Shown: in pieces, positions 7,112 to 11,893 of the stretch | Position numbering within the stretch: position 1 is the first letter of the stretch | Layout of the letters: every line of letters starts with the position of its first letter | Source of the DNA: Daldinia sp. FL1419 | Taxonomy: Eukaryota; Ascomycota; Sordariomycetes; Xylariales; Hypoxylaceae | DNA: 11,893 bases | Direction: 5' to 3' | Assembly (NCBI GenBank): GCA_025201765.1 | Contig: MU623748.1 | Span: 1 to 11,893, forward strand | Notes under the pieces: model-generated | The model's input: only the letters and a program-made list of their open reading frames with translations | What the model was told of the DNA's origin: nothing | Databases searched by the model: none | Made by a program: the position numbers and the translations under genes

Positions 7112-8160
7112 ATATCTTCTTTAGGATATAGTTACTTTGTATTTTTTATTTTATTAGAGCTTAATAGTTTTTCAGGAATAACCCCTCCGAAAGTTTCTAT
7201 AAGCTTTTTCTGGATATATATATAGGCCTTTAAGAGTTAATTCTTATCTGATCAGGTCAATCTCTTTAATCCCCACCTTTTATATAATTTCTTATAATAG
7301 TTTATAATTTCTCTCTCTTATTAAATATATGTTTATTCTATTTCTTGAACACCAGTTACCATTGCCAGCAGTTAGTTCTATTAGCCTTTTACCTATTTGA
7401 TCACTTCAATACCTTCTTCACAATATAATCACCTTACATTTAGTTATTAGAGCTCTTGTTCAATAGTAGGTAACATTATTTCTTATTAAATATATTATCT
7501 ATTCTATTTCTTAAACACTAGCTATCATTGCTAATATTTACCCTTATTAATTATTTATTTAATTATTTTAATACCTCTTTTAGGATATAATTTCTTTACA
7601 TTTTTTATTAACTAAAATGCAAGGCATATCCTACAAGAACTATTAAACTTCCAATTTAATATATAAGCCTTCAAAAATTAATTCTAATTTAATTAAATTA
7701 AATTTTTTATTATAATATATCAAGGTAATATAATTACATAACTAAAACTACTTTACAAAACCTTATTAACCTCTATAGAACAAATTCTTCTAAAATTTCC
7801 ACAAATTTTTTTAGGCGTAAATAAGCTCTTAAAAATTAATTTCTATTTAATTAAATTAAATTCTTTAAATATTACCTTTTATATAACTTCTTATAATAAT
7901 TTATGACCTTATCTCCAATTAAATATTTTATCCATTCTATCTTATAAGTACTAACAATTACCTCTATTAATTAACCTTTTACCTATTTGATTATTTAAAT
8001 ACCTTCCTCAGGATATAATCACCCTATATCCAAGTAGCTATTAGAACTCCTGTTCAATTACAGCTCCTATTCAATTACAATTTTTATTCAATTACAATTC
8101 TTATTCAATTACAATTCTTATTCAATTACAACTCCTATTTAATTACAACTCCTATTTAAT
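7112..8160 (+). repeat. LTR-derived repeats right of the element
   Basis: Resumes the unit interrupted at 1261 (CTTCTTTAGGATATAG), then contains irregular copies of LTR modules: TATATATAGGCCTTTAAGAG near 7215, an LTR-end motif at 7621, a subtype B start near 7717-7735 and TTCTTATAATAATTTAT segments near 7291 and 7888. From about 7600 it is G-poor on the + strand. No gene frame is visible. Confidence 0.6.
8049..8158 (+). repeat. 17-bp minisatellite, six units
   Basis: Six consecutive 17-base units (8049, 8066, 8083, 8100, 8117, 8134) plus a partial one follow the pattern CCTATTCAATTACAAYT. Less decayed relatives elsewhere suggest an original AGCTCCTGTTCAATTAG. This is the LTR terminal sequence, so the minisatellite is built from the LTR end. 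Shorter runs of the same unit occur at about 675-745, 9790-9840, 10187-10250, 10490-10530 and 10640-10700. Confidence 0.75.
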
Positions 8161-9890
8161 ATATAAGCCCCTAAATATTCATTCTTATCTAATCAAATTA
8201 AATTCTTTAAACATCACCTTTTATATAACTTCTTATAATAATTTATAATTTCTCCCTCTTATTAAATATATCATCTATTCTACCTCTTAAACACCATTAA
8301 TCACCTCTATTAATCAACATTTTATTTAATTACCTTAATATCTATTTTCTTTATAATATAATTAATTATAAAATAACTAAAATATAAGGCATATCCTCCA
8401 GGAATTATTACCTAAAACTCTATTCAATATATAGGTAAACCTTTAAAAATTAATTCTTATCTAACCAAATCAAACTTATTATAATTCTTTAAAAATTACT
8501 TTTATAAAACTTCATACAAATATATACACTTTCAATCCTCTTATAAAATATAACCTCTTAAACACATACTACCATTACCATTAATTACTTTTATTAACTT
8601 TTTATTTAATCACTTTAATACCTACCCTCTTTAAAATATAATTTATTATAAGGTAATTAAAATATAAAACATATCCTCCAAAAGTTATTAAAACTTATAT
8701 TCAATATATAAGTTCTTAATTATTAATTTTTACTTAATTAAATTAAACTCTTTAAATATCACCTTTCATATAACTTCTTATAATAATTTATAACTTCTTT
8801 CTCTTATTAAATATATTATCTATTTTATTTCTTAAACATTAATAATTACCTTTATTAATTAATATTTTATTTAATTACTTTAAAACCTCTTTTTAAATAT
8901 AATTACCTTACATTTTTTATCAATTGAAATATAAAGTAAGGCATATCCTACAAGAACTATTAAAACTCACGTTCAATATATAAGCCCTAAAAAGTTGATT
9001 TTTATTTAATTAGATCAAATTTTTCAATATCAACTTATTCAGCTTTTCTTATAACTTCTTATAATAATTTATAACCTTATCTCCAATTAAATATATTATC
9101 CATTCTATCTTTCAAACACTAACAATTACCTTTATTAATTAACCTTTTATTTAATCATTTAAATACCTTCTTTAGGATATAATCACTTTACATTTAATTA
9201 AATATTAAAATTTTTATTTAATAATATTAATTTTAAATTAAAATTTATATTTAATATATAAATCTTCAAAAGTTGTTTTTTACTTAATCAAATTAAATTA
9301 TTCAATATTAATTTATTTAACTTTTTTTATAACTTTTTACAATAATTTATAACCTTATTTCTAATTAAATATATTATCTACTCTACCTATTAAACATTTG
9401 CTACCATTACCAACAATTACATTTATTAATTCTTTTATTTAATCACTTTAATACCTTCTTCAGGATAGAATTTGTTATATGGTAGCTAAAATGCAGGGCA
9501 GGGCATATCCTCCAAAAGCTATTAAAGCTTTTATTTAATAATTAAAACTCCTATTCAATATAAACCCTCAAAAATTAATTCTTATCTAATCAAATCAAAT
9601 TCTTAAACATCAATTTATTCAACTTTTCTTATAGCTTCTTACAATAATAATTATCGTAATTATCTCTAATTGAATATATCATCCATTCTATCGCTTAAAC
9701 ACCAACAATCACCTTTATTAATCAACCTTTTATTTGATCATTTAAATACCTTCCTCAAAATATAATCACTTTGCATCTAAATAACTATTAAAGCTCCTGT
9801 TAAATTAAAGCTCTTATTGAATTAAAGCTCCTATTTAATACCCTGATTAAACAATTTTAAGGGGAATTTGTTAATATAAGTTCCTATTCA
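8160..9890 (+). repeat. Tandem array of about 275-bp LTR-derived units
   Basis: The marker ATATATAAGC...TTAATTCTTATCTAATC recurs at about 8160, 8428, 8704, 8977, 9255 and 9558, giving periods of roughly 268, 276, 273, 278 and 303. Each unit then runs through a TTCTTATAATAATTTATAA-type segment (one unit, near 8500, has a variant), a TTAAATATATTATCTATTC segment, ACCATTACCAACAATTACC, and finally the LTR-end motif. C greatly exceeds G on the + strand. No coding capacity is seen. Confidence 0.65.
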
Positions 9891-10180
9891 ACCAAAAAAG
9901 CTGTACACCACAAGGAAACCACAGGCGCGCGTACGGGGTACATCAAAATTCAAAATTATTTTAATTTAATATATTAATTTAAAAATTATTTAAAAATATT
10001 AATAATTAATATCATTTAAAATTTAATTAAATTCATGATTTTTTAAAATAATTTGCATATATTTCTGATTGGAAGCGGTTATATAGCAACGGAAAACATC
10101 CGAAATTGCGGGGGACTTCTCTAGGAGCTAATTGGTCAATCAGGATTATGGCGCAACTAATGAAATAAGAAAAACATAGA
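9891..10180. other. Non-repeat island with retained GC-rich, CpG-bearing segments
   Basis: Arrays stop before and restart after this stretch. Two segments are rich in G and C: about 9900-9945, with GCGCGCGTACGGGG and flanking TGTACACC/GGGGTACA imperfect inverted arms, and about 10065-10165, with AGCGG, GCAACGG, ATCCG, TTGCGGGGG and GGCGCAAC. Between them is plain AT sequence. CTGATTG (10065-10071) and CAATCAG (10137-10143) form a 7-bp inverted pair around the second segment. No tRNA fold, snRNA motif or open frame is evident. Its lack of decay suggests single-copy or late-arriving DNA, perhaps a small transposon or promoter fragment; identity is unknown. Confidence 0.5.
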
Positions 10181-10185
10181 TTTTA

Positions 10186-11160
10186 TAGGAACTATTAGAG
10201 CTTTTATTTAATTAGAGTTTTTATTTAATTAGAACTTATATTTAATATATAGGCTTTTAAAAGTTATTTACTTATTTAATTAATTTAAATTTTTAAGCAT
10301 AAAATTATCAATTTTTCTATAAAGATTTATATAATAAAAGTATAGGGTTAAGGCATATTTTGTAAGAACTATTAAAGGTTTTTAAAAATTGTTTTTCTAT
10401 TTAATTAATTTAAATTAAAATACCCCCAATTATCAATTTTTTTATAGAAATTTATATAATGAAGTGCAAGGCATATCCTGTAAGAGTTATTAGAGCTCTT
10501 ATTTAATTAAAGTTCTTATTTAATATAAATAAATATCCAAAAGTTGTTTTCTTATTTAATTAGCTTAAATTAGGATGTACCCAAATATTAGTTTTTCCAT
10601 AGAACTTCGTACAATAAAACTGCAGGGCATATCCTGCAGGAGCTCCTATTCAATTAGAATTCTTGTTTAATTAGAGCTTTTGTTTAATTAGAGTTCATAT
10701 TTAATATATAAGCCTTCAGAAATTGTTTACCTATTTGATCAGCTCAGGTTCTCAAGCATAAAATCATCAGTTTTTCCATAGAGATTCGTACGATAAAAGT
10801 GTAGGGTTAGTGCATATCCTGCAAGAGCTATTAGAGCTCCTATTCAATTTGATCAGCTCAAATTCTCAAACATAGAATTGTCAGTTTTCGATAGAGCTTC
10901 ATACAATAAAACTACAGGCCATATCCTCCAAAAGCTCTTGTTCAATTAGAGCTTATATTTAACATAAATAAACTTCCAAAAGTTATTTTCCTGTTTGATC
11001 AATTCAAGTTCTTAAGGATAAAATTGTTAAATTTTAAAATTATAAGATTTTGTACAATAAAAGTGTAAGGTTAGGGCATACCTTACAAGAGTTATTAGAG
11101 CTTAAATTCAATATAAATAAATTGTTTTCTCATTTAATCAATTCAAATTCTTACTAATAA
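10186..11160 (+). repeat. Right array of short LTR-derived units
   Basis: Short units, about 120-180 bp, each with an LTR-end motif (10351, 10468, 10625, 10811, 10917, 11075), 17-bp units and a TTTTTCCATAGAACTTCGTA-type segment (about 10310, 10438, 10588, 10768, 10885, 11035). They resemble the left array (205-960) more than the 275-bp array. GC retention is higher at 10600-10920, where the motif GGCATATCCTGCAGGAGC is nearly intact. Confidence 0.65.
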
Positions 11161-11229
11161 AAAGGATACACTTAATCATAAATATTTTCTTAAATTTTAA
11201 ATTTTTAATATATTTTTTTTTACCTTTTA

Positions 11230-11335
11230 TTAATTTATCAACTACTTTATCAATTCTTATCAATTTTTATCAGTTTATCAATTATTTATCAATTTCTTAA
11301 CAATTTCTTATTAATTTTTTATTAATTTTACATAG
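11230..11335. repeat. Short degenerate minisatellite (TTATCAATT-type)
   Basis: About nine or ten imperfect units of 10-13 bases based on TTATCAATTT or TTAACAATTTC follow one another, with later units decayed to TTATTAATTTT. Confidence 0.55.
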
Positions 11336-11641
11336 TAATTTATTAGAAAATTTCAGTATAATACACCAAACTTCATCCTAGATTATTTATAATTAAAATA
11401 TTTAAAAAATAATTATTAATTTATTAAATAATAATTATAAATTAAAATATATATTAATATTAATTTTATTCTTTTTTTTTTATAATACCTTTTTTTCTTT
11501 TACCTTTACAATATCATTTCTTTTTTCTAAAATTTATATTTTATCTCATTAAATCAATATATTTTATATAAATCTTATTTAATATTAATATTATTATTAA
11601 TTATTATTTATTAATTATTATTTGCTAATTATTAGTATCAT

Positions 11642-11851
11642 TATTAATAATATTAAATTTTAATATTTAACTTATTATAATAAATTAATTAATTTTAAAT
11701 ATTTAAATATAATTAATTAACCAATTGTATATATAAAAAATATTAAATAAAATTACTAAATCATCATTATATTAATAATATTAAAATTATAATATTTAAT
11801 TATTATTATAATAAATTAATTAATTTTAAATATTTAAATATAATTAATTAA
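11642..11851. repeat. Duplication with a spacing of about 130 bp
   Basis: TATTAATAATATTAAA at 11642 recurs at 11770. ATTATAATAAATTAATTAAT and the following AT string, ending AATTAATTAA, at 11674-11720 recur almost exactly at 11805-11851 (offset 131). The two copies may be the start of a satellite running out of the window. Confidence 0.6.
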
Positions 11852-11893
11852 TTTATTAAATATATAATTAAAATTAATAAATATTTAATAAAA

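Larger units (their letters stand above)
11161..11893. other. AT-rich terminal stretch without genes
   Basis: Almost only A and T, with homopolymer T runs and TTAATTAATT-type simple sequence. No LTR motif, RNA gene or open frame is visible apart from the repeats listed separately. Confidence 0.5.

Noticed and set aside
8049..8158. CRISPR-like array
   Set aside because: The 17-bp units are directly adjacent with no spacers, are degenerate, and match LTR ends.
10065..10165. tRNA or SINE head with an internal promoter
   Set aside because: GGTCAATCAGG only loosely resembles a B box, there is no matching A box at the right distance, and no cloverleaf can be drawn.

Overview
The window is extremely AT-rich; by eye about one base in five is G or C. 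It holds no intact recognisable housekeeping gene and no tRNA or rRNA. It is dominated by decayed repeats. Paired repeat copies differ almost only by C/T and G/A transitions. Long blocks have lost mainly C on the + strand (about 160-2700), and other blocks have lost mainly G (about 2700-9840). This is the expected footprint of repeat-induced point mutation (RIP), so the best inference is an AT-rich, transposon-graveyard block of a filamentous ascomycete. The species cannot be named from this sequence.

The best-defined object is an LTR element at 1262-7111 (5,850 bp). Its two direct repeats are both 396 bp (1262-1657 and 6716-7111). Their ends are TG...CA-like, within a TGAAC...GTTCA inverted pair. 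A 4-bp direct duplication (ATAT) flanks the element, and a TGG-starting primer-binding-site-like sequence lies one base inside the left LTR. Joining the two flanks rebuilds a repeat unit that is uninterrupted elsewhere in the window (for example near 9130-9180), so the insertion point is well supported. Inside is a decayed + strand reading frame in three consecutive pieces: 2295-3540 in frame 3, 3541-5166 in frame 1 and 5162-6487 in frame 2. Together they are polyprotein-sized. I could not recognise gag, protease, reverse transcriptase or integrase motifs in it.

The element sits in arrays of sequence related to its own LTRs: 205-1261 on the left, 7112-9890 (partly tandem with a period of about 275 bp) and 10186-11160 on the right. 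Each unit carries the LTR 3' end motif, often followed by a 17-bp minisatellite made from that end. At 9891-10180 a non-repeat island interrupts the arrays. It keeps GC-rich, CpG-containing segments unlike anything around it. The right edge (11161-11893) is simple AT-rich sequence with a short minisatellite and a duplication of about 130 bp.

Nothing here appears to act as a working pathway. The window reads as nested insertion, tandem amplification and RIP decay, with three puzzles: an unidentified large coding relic, an unmutated island and a strong CpG-containing hairpin at 861-883.
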